5,111 nucleotides of DNA from Chloroflexota bacterium (GTDB lineage: Bacteria; Chloroflexota; Limnocylindria; Limnocylindrales; CSP1-4): contig JAKAMV010000736.1 in the NCBI GenBank assembly GCA_021812735.1, positions 1-5,111 on the forward strand, written 5' to 3'. How positions within the stretch are numbered: the first letter of the stretch is position 1; each line of letters begins with the position of its first letter. Both the position numbers and the translations under genes were made by a program. Shown in pieces: positions 1-4,994 of this stretch. The notes below the pieces were generated by a model. That model was not told the origin of the DNA and made no database searches. It was given only the letters and a program-made list of their open reading frames with translations.

Positions 1-1047
1 CGTGGCGTCGGTGATCTCGCTCAGCTCGCCCCCGCCGCCGATCAGCGCGTCGGTGGCGAGCACGCCCGGCCCGCCGGCGTTGGTCACGATCGAGAGCCGC
101 CGCCCTCGGGGCCGCGGCTGCTTGGCCAGGATCTCGCTGATCTGGAACAGCTCGCTGATCTTCTCCACGCGCAGCACGCCGGCGCGCCGGAACGCGGCGT
201 CGAGCACGTCGTCCGAGCCGGTCAGCGAACCGGTGTGCGAGGCGGCGGCCTTGGCCGCCTGCGCGGTCCGGCCGGGCTTGATCACGATGATCGGCTTGGT
301 GAGGGCGACCTCGCGCGCGGCCGACAGGAAGGCGCGCGCGTCGCCGATCGTCTCCATGTAGATGACGATCGAGTCGGTGTTCGGGTCGTCGCCCAGGTAG
401 TCGATGGCGTCGCCCCAGCCGACGTCGAGCATCGAGCCCAGCGAGACGATCGAGCTGAACCCGACGTCCTCGTGCTCCGCCCAGTCGAGGATGGCGGTGA
501 GGAGCGCGCCCGACTGGCTGATGAAGCCGACGCGGCCCGGGCTGGCGATGCCGGAGGCGAACGTGGCGTTCATCCTGTCGACCGGGTTCATGACGCCCAG
601 GCAGTTGGGGCCGATGACGCGGATGCCGTGCCTGCGCGCCGCCTCGAGGACCTGGCGCTCGAGCTCCACGCCCTCGGGCCCGACCTCCTTGAACCCCGCG
701 CTGATGATGATCACGCCCTTGATGCCCGCCTGGCCGCACTCCTCGACGAGCCCGGGCGCGGTCTTCGACGGCGTCACGATGACCGCGAGGTCGACCGGCT
801 CGCCGATCGCGGCGATCGACGGGTAGGCCTTTACGCCCAGGATGGCGGGGCGCGTGGGGTTGACGGGGTAGACGGTGCCGCCGAACGGCGAGGACAGCAG
901 GTTCCACAGGATCGTCCGGCCGACGGACCCCTCCTTCTCGGTGGCGCCGACGACGGCGATCGAGCGGGGGTGGAAGATGGCGTCGAGCGGGTGGGCGACT
1001 CGCGGCGGGGCGGCCACGGCTTCAGGGCTGCTGGTCTGGGAACTCAT
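1..1047 (-). CDS. CoA-binding acyl-CoA synthetase (NDP-forming), alpha-type N-terminal part, partial
   Basis: This is the first 349 residues of an acetate/acyl-CoA ligase (ADP-forming) family protein; the reading frame is open to the left edge, so the C-terminus is missing. The family interconverts acyl-CoA + ADP + Pi with acid + CoA + ATP through a phosphohistidine. Residues 10-135 form the Rossmann-like CoA-binding domain (IAVVGAT at 30-36, VYPVNP at 59-64, VIIISAGF at 112-119). It is followed by [11 protein letters not shown] (145-155) and FISQSGAL (175-182), typical of the succinyl-CoA-ligase-like domain. The motif [10 protein letters not shown] (270-279) carries the probable phosphorylated histidine, H271 (bases 235-237). 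TNAGGPGV (322-329) lies near the edge. The start ATG at 1047 has a GAGG ribosome site (1053-1056) five bases upstream. I cannot tell whether the missing part adds an ATP-grasp beta domain (about 700 aa in all) or also a PatZ-like acetyltransferase domain (about 900 aa). Cytosolic. The family call is very secure; the substrate is unknown. Confidence 0.95.
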   Translation of the reverse strand, partial: MSSQTSSPEAVAAPPRVAHPLDAIFHPRSIAVVGATEKEGSVGRTILWNLLSSPFGGTVYPVNPTRPAILGVKAYPSIAAIGEPVDLAVIVTPSKTAPGLVEECGQAGIKGVIIISAGFKEVGPEGVELERQVLEAARRHGIRVIGPNCLGVMNPVDRMNATFASGIASPGRVGFISQSGALLTAILDWAEHEDVGFSSIVSLGSMLDVGWGDAIDYLGDDPNTDSIVIYMETIGDARAFLSAAREVALTKPIIVIKPGRTAQAAKAAASHTGSLTGSDDVLDAAFRRAGVLRVEKISELFQISEILAKQPRPRGRRLSIVTNAGGPGVLATDALIGGGGELSEITDAT

Positions 1048-1052
1048 CGGGG

Positions 1053-1056
1053 CCTC
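1053..1056 (-). promoter_or_regulatory. Shine-Dalgarno site of the acyl-CoA synthetase gene
   Basis: Read on the minus strand this is GAGG, five bases before the ATG at 1047. It fixes the start of the synthetase gene, and the protein begins just before its CoA-binding fold, as expected for the family. Confidence 0.6.
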
Positions 1057-1240
1057 GGATCTGGTCGGGCGGGGTGGGACGGCCGCGCGGTCAGTGCGCG
1101 GCTACAGACTGCCCCTTCCGCGAGGACAAGCGAAGGGGCCACGTGGCGCACGGGGCGACCGGCGGAGGCGTTTTGGCCGGGACCCTTGGCCCCGCCCGGC
1201 CGGGCCGGTCGGCGCGGTGGGGCGGATGCCGAGAAGGCTC

Positions 1241-1246
1241 TATGCT
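1241..1246 (+). promoter_or_regulatory. Candidate -10 box (TATGCT) of the VKOR gene
   Basis: TATGCT matches the TAnnnT consensus of a housekeeping sigma factor and is one of the few AT-rich hexamers in the region. Transcription would begin near 1252-1254 and leave a leader of about 35 bases before the ATG at 1288. No clear -35 box is seen at the expected spacing. The leader has only a weak ribosome site (ACAGG, 1273-1277, ten bases from the start codon). Confidence 0.4.
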
Positions 1247-1287
1247 CACGGTACACGCCGACGCCACTCGCCACAGGTTCGACCGCC

Positions 1288-2103
1288 ATGACCGCCACCG
1301 CCCAGCGCGCCAGCCGCATCCACTCCGGGTGGATCTTCGCCGCCCTCGACCTCGTCGCCGCGGTGGCCGCGGTCGCGCTCATCGCCACCAGCGAGGCGGG
1401 ATGGCTCCCGCTGCCGCAGATCGGGTTGGCGCTGGCGGCGGTCCTCGCCCTCCTCGCGGCCGGCTGGGCCGTGACCGATCGGGCCCTCCTCGCCGACCTC
1501 CACTACACCGGCGCGATCGTGGGGATGGCGTTCGGCGCCATCTACCTGTGGTCGACCGAGAGCCTCGGCCCCCTCCTGCCCGTGGTCGTCTGGTTCGCGG
1601 CCCTCCTGGCCACGGCCATGCGGACCCACCGGGTCAAGGTCGTCCACCCGGGCCAGATCCTCACCGGCCTCGACGTCGTCGGCCTGCTCATCGCCAGCTA
1701 TCTCTCCACGGTGGAGCTGGGCGGCGGCACGCCCGTGTGCGGCACGGCCCACGGGTGCGAGATCGTCGCCACGAGCCGCTACGCCTGGATCGGGCCGTTC
1801 CCCGTGGCGGTGTACGGGGTCGTGCTGTCGCTCGTCCTGCTCTCGCTGGCGGTCGCCTGGATCCGGACCGACAACCCAACGCTGCTCGACCTGCACTACG
1901 GCTTGTCGCTGGTCGGCGTGATCTTCGAGCTCTACTTCGTGAGCGTGCAGCTCCTGATCCTCAAGACGCTCTGCATCTGGTGCGCGTCGTACGGCATCTC
2001 GCTGGTGCTGCGCTTCCTCGTTGCGCTCGCGATCTGGCTCCGCGCTGGCCGGTTCCAGGCGCTGTTCGGCGGGCACGGGGACGAGGGCGCGCTCGCGGAC
2101 TAG
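1288..2103 (+). CDS. VKOR-family disulfide-bond-forming membrane oxidoreductase, internally duplicated
   Basis: This 271-residue integral membrane protein has about eight helices (roughly 15-35, 43-62, 70-90, 93-112, 124-143, 168-192, 202-225 and 229-251). The second half is a vitamin K epoxide reductase domain. It has a loop cysteine pair C151/C157 (CGTAHGC), the SRYAWIGPFPVAVYG segment (163-177) and the quinone-side CxxC C229/C232 (LCIWC). In bacteria such proteins reoxidise a periplasmic or extracytoplasmic thiol-oxidase partner and pass electrons to quinone, replacing DsbB. The first half (about 11-112) looks like a degenerate copy of the same fold without any cysteine: TDRALLADLHY (63-73) matches TDNPTLLDLHY (194-204) at 7 of 11 residues. 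The open frame extends far upstream, but ATG 1288 is chosen because it follows a -10-like box and directly precedes the first hydrophobic helix. No DsbA/thioredoxin domain is fused and none is encoded nearby. The gene converges with the LLM gene after a 26-base gap. Confidence 0.93.
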   Translation: MTATAQRASRIHSGWIFAALDLVAAVAAVALIATSEAGWLPLPQIGLALAAVLALLAAGWAVTDRALLADLHYTGAIVGMAFGAIYLWSTESLGPLLPVVVWFAALLATAMRTHRVKVVHPGQILTGLDVVGLLIASYLSTVELGGGTPVCGTAHGCEIVATSRYAWIGPFPVAVYGVVLSLVLLSLAVAWIRTDNPTLLDLHYGLSLVGVIFELYFVSVQLLILKTLCIWCASYGISLVLRFLVALAIWLRAGRFQALFGGHGDEGALAD

Positions 2104-2129
2104 CGCTCGGCCCGGGGAACCGGTCGCTC

Positions 2130-2978
2130 TCAGGAGCGGGGAGGGCCCGCGGCGATCCGCGCCTGCAGCGCGGCGAGCTCCGTGTGCTCCCAGTCGGCCT
2201 CGATCCACCACGTGGCGCCAGCCTCGGCGAGGGCGCGGGTGATCGAGGCCGCGCCTGCCGGGTCGCCGCCGGGTGTGGTGCCGTCCACCACCACCTCGAA
2301 CGGGCGCCCGGGCACCGGGCCGCCGGCGCCCTCCCCGGCCACGGCCATCGCCCGCTTGGCGCCGATCCAGGCCGTGACCTCGGCCAGGTGATCCGGGCTC
2401 GCCCCGTCCTCGAGCTGGACCACCACGCCGTCCCACCGGAGCGCCCGCTCCATCGAGCGCGCGTGCGGCCACGCGCCCACCGGCCACACCGGGATGCGGG
2501 GCTGCTGCACGGGCGGCGGCAGGAGCGCCATCGGGCCGAACCGGTAGTGCTGGCCGGTGAACGACACCTCGTCGCCGTGCCCCAGCCGCTCGAGGATCGC
2601 CAGCGTCTCGTCCAGGATGGCGGCCCGCTCGCGCGTCTCGACCGGCTCCCCGACGTTGCCGAACGCGCGGTCGTCGAGGGCGCCGAGGCCCACCGGCAGC
2701 ACGAGCCGCCCGCCGGACAGCCGGTCCAGCGTGAACGCCTCCTTCGCGAACAGCCACGGGCGCCGGCGCGTGGGCGCGAAGACCATGGCGCCCAGGGCGA
2801 CGCGCTCGGTGCGGAGCGCCATGGCGGCGAGGGCGACCCACGGGTCGTCGAGCGCGAGGTCGCGGATCGAGACCGCGTCGAACGTGAACACGCCGTCCCA
2901 GCCGGCCGCCTCGGCCGCGGCGGCGAGGTCGCCCGCAGTGCGGGCATTGCCGGTGGTCAGCACGATGCCGTAGCGCAT
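2130..2978 (-). CDS. LLM-class (luciferase-like, probably F420-dependent) oxidoreductase
   Basis: This 282-residue soluble protein has the bacterial-luciferase TIM-barrel fold. Beta 1 is RYGIVLTTG (2-10), followed by an AAEAAGWDGVFTFD segment (21-34) where a flavin or F420 pocket begins. The family signature LDRLSGGRLVLPVGLGALDD spans 84-103, and PVWPVGAW (163-170) is the usual late beta strand. Relatives use coenzyme F420 or FMN to oxidise or reduce small organic molecules; the substrate cannot be read from sequence. It lacks the usual GxGW(x)3EF form of the signature (GLGALDDRAF instead) and is at the short end of the family, so it belongs to a different subgroup from its neighbour at 3044. 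The ATG at 2978 opens directly into beta 1. No strong ribosome site is seen, and the message may be leaderless. It is transcribed divergently from the second LLM gene and convergently with the VKOR gene. Confidence 0.92.
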   Translation of the reverse strand: MRYGIVLTTGNARTAGDLAAAAEAAGWDGVFTFDAVSIRDLALDDPWVALAAMALRTERVALGAMVFAPTRRRPWLFAKEAFTLDRLSGGRLVLPVGLGALDDRAFGNVGEPVETRERAAILDETLAILERLGHGDEVSFTGQHYRFGPMALLPPPVQQPRIPVWPVGAWPHARSMERALRWDGVVVQLEDGASPDHLAEVTAWIGAKRAMAVAGEGAGGPVPGRPFEVVVDGTTPGGDPAGAASITRALAEAGATWWIEADWEHTELAALQARIAAGPPRS

Positions 2979-3028
2979 GCCCGCATCGTCGCATGGGCGG
3001 CGCCGGCCCGCGCCGCACCCCAGCCGTG

Positions 3029-3043
3029 CGGTACCGTCTGGCC
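3029..3043 (+). promoter_or_regulatory. Candidate leaderless promoter -10 (TACCGT) for the second LLM gene
   Basis: TACCGT at 3032-3037 fits TAnnnT and ends seven bases before the A of the ATG at 3044, so the transcript would begin at or next to the start codon. There is no Shine-Dalgarno sequence before this ATG, which agrees with a leaderless message, common in high-GC Gram-positive groups. The box is part of the 8-bp palindrome CGGTACCG (3029-3036). No -35 box is evident. Confidence 0.4.
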
Positions 3044-3979
3044 ATGATCCCCCGACGACCCGGCCGCCCCCTCGGGGTCGGCGTGCAGCTGCCGGAAGTC
3101 GAGCGCGAGGTCCGCTGGCCCGAGCTCCGCGCCATCGCCCGGACGGCCGAGCAGGCCGGCTTCGACTCGGTCTGGGCCGGCGACCACCTGCTGTACCGCT
3201 ACGCCGACGGCTCGACGCGCGGGCCGTGGGAGGTGTGGACCACCCTGGCGGGCCTGGCCGAGGCCACCGAGCGCGTGGCCATCGGTCCGCTCGTGGCGGC
3301 GACCGCGTTCCACCAGCCGTTCATGCTCGCCAAGCTGGCCGCCTCCGTGGACGAGATCTCCGGCGGGCGGCTGGTGCTGGGCCTCGGGGCGGGCTGGAAC
3401 GAGACCGAGTTCGCGGCGCTCGGCGCGCCCTTCGACCACCGCATCTCGCGGTTCGAGGAGGCGTTCACCATCGTCCGGACGCTCCTGGCCGAGGGCGCCG
3501 TCGACTTCGCTGGCGAGTACTTCACCGCGCGGGACGCCGTCCTGCTGCCCAGGCCGGCCAGACCCGGCGGTCCGCCGCTCATGGTGGGCTCGATCGGTGC
3601 GCGGATGCTCGCGGCGACCCTCCCCCACGTCGCGGCGTGGAACGCCTGGTACGCCGACACCGGGAACCGGCCCGCCGGCGTCCAGCGACTCCGGGGCATC
3701 GTCGACGCGGCCTGCGCGGCGGCCGGGCGGGACCCGGGCGAGGTGGAGCGCACGGTGGCGGTCCAGGTCCGGATGCCCGGCGGCACGGGCCGGATCATGG
3801 GCGACACCACCCCGCGGATGGCCGTCGAGCCGCTCGCGGGCCCGCCGGAGGAGATCGCCGCCGCCCTGCGCGCCTATGCCGCGGAGGGGATCGGCCACGT
3901 CCAGCTCGTCGTCGACCCGATCACCGAGGCGTCGGTCGCTGGCCTCGCGCCGGTCCTCGAGCTCCTCGACATCGGGTAA
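3044..3979 (+). CDS. LLM-class F420-dependent oxidoreductase
   Basis: This 311-residue luciferase-like monooxygenase/F420-dependent oxidoreductase should be a cytosolic TIM barrel. Visible marks are LGVGVQLP (10-17, beta 1), AEQAGFDSVWAGDHL (35-49), the signature ISGGRLVLGLGAGWNETEF (105-123), and PLMVGSIGARML (178-189) followed by VAAWNAW (196-202). The last two are the typical cofactor phosphate and ring contacts of this family. EEIAAALRAYAAEGIGHVQL (269-288) is the usual C-terminal end, where a threshold domain contacts substrate. Substrate unknown. An in-frame ATG at 2993 would add 17 residues of low-complexity Arg/Pro-rich sequence overlapping the upstream gene's control region. I choose 3044 because the fold starts just after it and a -10-like box sits seven bases before it. 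The gene is divergent from the LLM gene at 2130-2978; the two proteins are homologous but clearly different, so this is not a recent duplication. Confidence 0.93.
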   Translation: MIPRRPGRPLGVGVQLPEVEREVRWPELRAIARTAEQAGFDSVWAGDHLLYRYADGSTRGPWEVWTTLAGLAEATERVAIGPLVAATAFHQPFMLAKLAASVDEISGGRLVLGLGAGWNETEFAALGAPFDHRISRFEEAFTIVRTLLAEGAVDFAGEYFTARDAVLLPRPARPGGPPLMVGSIGARMLAATLPHVAAWNAWYADTGNRPAGVQRLRGIVDAACAAAGRDPGEVERTVAVQVRMPGGTGRIMGDTTPRMAVEPLAGPPEEIAAALRAYAAEGIGHVQLVVDPITEASVAGLAPVLELLDIG

Positions 3980-4003
3980 CGGCCGGAGGGCTGCAAAGGA
4001 CGG

Positions 4004-4047
4004 GAGCGGTCCGCTCTGCGGAACCCGCGGGACATTCGCGGACCGCG
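4004..4047. promoter_or_regulatory. Cluster of dyads, candidate operators of the Lrp-type regulator
   Basis: Three short inverted repeats lie in and before the promoter: GAGCGGTCCGCTC (4004-4016, centre 4010), GCGGAACCCGC (4018-4028, centre 4023) and CGCGGACCGCG (4037-4047, centre 4042). The first and third share the core GCGGWCCGC, and their centres are 32 bp apart, close to three helical turns. Lrp/AsnC proteins commonly autoregulate by binding several phased sites. The high GC content makes short palindromes likely by chance, so this is a suggestion only. Confidence 0.3.
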
Positions 4048-4056
4048 TGCTAGCAT
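4029..4056 (+). promoter_or_regulatory. Promoter of the Lrp/AsnC gene (extended -10)
   Basis: TAGCAT at 4051-4056 is preceded by TGC, giving the extended -10 pattern TGnTAnnnT. GGGACA at 4029-4034 matches TTGACA at four of six bases and stands 16 bases upstream, an acceptable spacing. Transcription would start near 4063, giving a leader of about 70 bases. This is the best-formed promoter in the window. Confidence 0.55.
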
Positions 4057-4086
4057 CCGCCGCCAACGCACCCGCGCGGGGCCATT

Positions 4087-4102
4087 GATGCCGGGGGGCA
4101 TC
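4087..4102 (+). promoter_or_regulatory. Leader hairpin before the Lrp/AsnC gene
   Basis: GATGCC and GGCATC form a perfect 6-bp stem closed by a GGGG loop, about 25 bases into the predicted transcript. It covers the ATG of the mini-ORF at 4088, so if folded it would limit translation of that ORF. The regulator's own ribosome site (4124-4129) lies outside it. Confidence 0.35.
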
Positions 4103-4138
4103 GCCCCGTCGGCGTCCCGGGTCGAGGAGCCGGCATGA
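4088..4138 (+). CDS. Possible 16-codon leader ORF overlapping the Lrp/AsnC start
   Basis: An ATG at 4088 opens a 16-residue frame, MPGGIAPSASRVEEPA, whose TGA (4136-4138) overlaps the regulator's ATG (4135-4137) as ATGA. This is the classic geometry of translational coupling. The frame lies wholly within the predicted leader and contains the regulator's ribosome site in its last codons. Its own start is part of a 6-bp hairpin (GATGCC 4087-4092 / GGCATC 4097-4102, loop GGGG), and only a weak G-rich stretch precedes it. The peptide is not enriched in any one amino acid, so classical attenuation is not suggested. It may be chance. Confidence 0.3.
   Translation: MPGGIAPSASRVEEPA
4124..4129 (+). 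promoter_or_regulatory. Shine-Dalgarno site of the Lrp/AsnC gene
   Basis: GAGGAG lies five bases before the ATG at 4135, the strongest ribosome site in the window. It decides the start of the regulator. Confidence 0.75.
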
Positions 4139-4614
4139 ACGAGGCTCGCCGCACCGCCCGCGCGCACGAGGTCTCCGATCTCGACAAGCGCATCATCGAG
4201 CAGCTCCAGGAGGATGGCCGTCGGCCATTCACGCAGATGGCCACCGACCTCGGCGTGTCGGAGGCCGCCGTGCGCGCGCGGACGGGCCGGATGATCAGCG
4301 AGGGGATCCTCCAGGTGGTCGGCGTCACCGACCCGCTGAAGCTGGGCTTCCAGCAGATGGCGATGATCGGCCTCAAGGTCCAGGCCGACCGGCTGATCGA
4401 GGCGGCCGAGGAGATCGCCGCGTTCCCCGAGACCGACTACGTCGTCGTCACCGCCGGCACCTACGACATCCTCGTCGAGTGCGTTGCCGCCGACAACGAC
4501 GCCCTGCTCGTCTTCCTGTCGAGCAAGCTGCGCAAGGTCCAGGGCGTCCGCGAGACCGAGACCTTCGTCTACCTGCGCCTCCTCAAGCAGAGCTACCAGT
4601 GGGGGACGCGCTAG
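4135..4614 (+). CDS. Lrp/AsnC-family transcriptional regulator
   Basis: This 159-residue protein has the full length expected of the family. Residues 13-63 form the winged helix-turn-helix: SDLDKRIIEQLQEDGRRPFT (14-33) is the typical opening, and the recognition part is DLGVSEAAVRARTGRM (38-53), followed by the wing ISEGILQVVGV. Residues 73-150 form the RAM effector-binding and oligomerisation domain, with the diagnostic VTAGTYDILVECVAADNDAL (105-124) that lines the small-molecule pocket. Members bind DNA as octamers or dimer chains and respond to amino acids or other small metabolites; the ligand cannot be inferred. The start is set by GAGGAG five bases upstream. The gene has its own promoter and several dyads upstream, so autoregulation is likely. 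An N-terminal tail of about 13 residues rich in Arg/Ala precedes the first helix. The divergent LLM genes are possible but unproven targets. Confidence 0.95.
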   Translation: MNEARRTARAHEVSDLDKRIIEQLQEDGRRPFTQMATDLGVSEAAVRARTGRMISEGILQVVGVTDPLKLGFQQMAMIGLKVQADRLIEAAEEIAAFPETDYVVVTAGTYDILVECVAADNDALLVFLSSKLRKVQGVRETETFVYLRLLKQSYQWGTR

Positions 4615-4756
4615 GCTCCGGCCCCTCCGCCCCTCCGCCCCTCCGGCCGCGCCGGTCGCGCGCGCCGGCCCGGTACCGCCAGCCGGTCCGGCCGAGCCTC
4701 TCGCGTCGGCCCAGGCCACCGGCGCCGCGCCCGGCCCGGCCCCGCCCTCAACCACG
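4615..4756. other. GC-rich intergenic stretch with three 8-bp tandem repeats
   Basis: Immediately after the regulator's stop codon, GCCCCTCC is repeated three times without a break (4621-4644). The rest is extremely C/G-rich and low in information. All three plus frames are open here for long distances only because stop codons are rare at this base composition. I see no protein signature and no T-tract terminator. Confidence 0.6.
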
Positions 4757-4881
4757 GTAGTTCCGCCATTTCGCAACTACCCGGATTCCAGCATGTGGCG
4801 GAGGGAGCCGCGGGGCCAGGCCAGCGGCGGCGCATCCCGCTGGAGCCTGGATTCCGCATAGTTCGCAACTCGCGGAACTAC
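4757..4881. repeat. Roughly 125-bp palindromic element bounded by inverted repeats (REP/MITE-like)
   Basis: GTAGTTCCGC (4757-4766) is matched by its exact reverse complement GCGGAACTAC (4872-4881). The similarity continues inward: the first 35 bases and the reverse complement of the last 35 agree at about 27 positions. Each end is also a small palindrome in itself (GTAGTT 4757-4762 / AACTAC 4775-4780; TAGTTC 4859-4864 / GAACTA 4875-4880). TTCGCAACT occurs directly repeated at 4770-4778 and 4862-4870, and GGATTCC at 4783-4789 and 4849-4855. The middle holds CCAGCGG 4821-4827 / CCGCTGG 4837-4843. The ends are noticeably richer in A/T than their surroundings. There is no transposase and no clear target-site duplication. 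It could be a non-autonomous mobile element, a BIME-type repeat or a structured RNA. Confidence 0.6.
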
Positions 4882-4917
4882 GTGCACCCCGCCAGCCGCC
4901 GCGACAAAGGCCCTCGG

Positions 4918-4994
4918 ACGCGAGGCGGGGGACGCGAGGCGGGGGACGCGAGGCCGGGGGCGCGAGGCCGGGGGCGCGAGGCCGGGGGCGCGGG
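4918..4994. repeat. G-tract tandem array, five 14-15 bp units
   Basis: Five successive units of the form (A/C)CGCGAGGC(C)GGGGG begin at 4918, 4932, 4946, 4961 and 4975, followed by a partial sixth (4989-4994). The units are 14, 14, 15, 14 and 14 bases long. The first two have GGCGGGGG, the last three GGCCGGGGG, and the last two start with C instead of A, so copies have spread from a neighbour. Each unit has a run of five G on the plus strand, so five G5 tracts occur within 62 bases. The unit length is not a multiple of three, which argues against a selected protein repeat. Confidence 0.85.

Larger units (their letters stand above)
1048..1287. other. Divergent intergenic region with tandem hairpins
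   Basis: This is the 240-bp region between the divergent synthetase and VKOR genes; I find no protein gene in it. It contains a perfect 7-bp hairpin (GCCGCGC 1082-1088 / GCGCGGC 1096-1102, 7-base loop). A second, longer hairpin pairs GCCCCTT 1111-1117 with AAGGGGC 1133-1139 and CGC 1119-1121 with GCG 1130-1132, with one bulged C. A nested pair follows: CGACCGGC 1156-1163 / GCCGGTCG 1204-1211, enclosing GGCCGGG 1175-1181 / CCCGGCC 1195-1201. The first two lie in the direction of the synthetase leader. Some pairing is expected by chance in DNA this rich in GC. Confidence 0.5.
3980..4134. other. Intergenic region and leader of the Lrp/AsnC gene
   Basis: This 155-bp gap holds the promoter, short dyads and a leader mini-ORF for the regulator, described in separate entries. 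There is no clear terminator for the upstream LLM gene: the dyad GAGCGGTCCGCTC (4004-4016) could form a hairpin but no T-run follows it. Confidence 0.5.

Noticed and set aside
2125..2138. Hairpin CGCTC-TCAG-GAGCG between the convergent VKOR and LLM genes as a two-way terminator
   Set aside because: The stem is only five pairs, no T-run follows on either strand, and it overlaps the LLM stop codon. It is not strong enough to call.
1074..3135. Very long open frames in other phases, such as 1074-3047 on the plus strand and 1246-3135 on the minus strand
   Set aside because: They overlap well-supported genes on both strands, are almost wholly Arg/Pro/Gly/Ala, and show no domain motif. They exist because stop codons are rare at this GC content.
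2957..4066. A 369-residue minus-strand open frame antisense to the second LLM gene
   Set aside because: Its translation is low-complexity and rich in Arg, Gly and Asp, the mirror of a GC-rich coding frame. The plus-strand LLM protein has clear family motifs along its full length.
4718..4735. TGAAPG in a plus frame as the lost TGxxxGIG motif of the SDR
   Set aside because: Only TG and one later G match; the GIG part is absent and the flanking residues are a Pro/Ala-rich run typical of noncoding GC-rich DNA.
4793..4861. Short ATG-initiated frame inside the palindromic element
   Set aside because: It has no ribosome site, gives only about 22 residues, and its sequence is set by the inverted repeats.
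4918..4994. The tandem array as a CRISPR array
   Set aside because: Units are 14-15 bp and adjoin directly with no unique spacers, so it is a simple tandem repeat.
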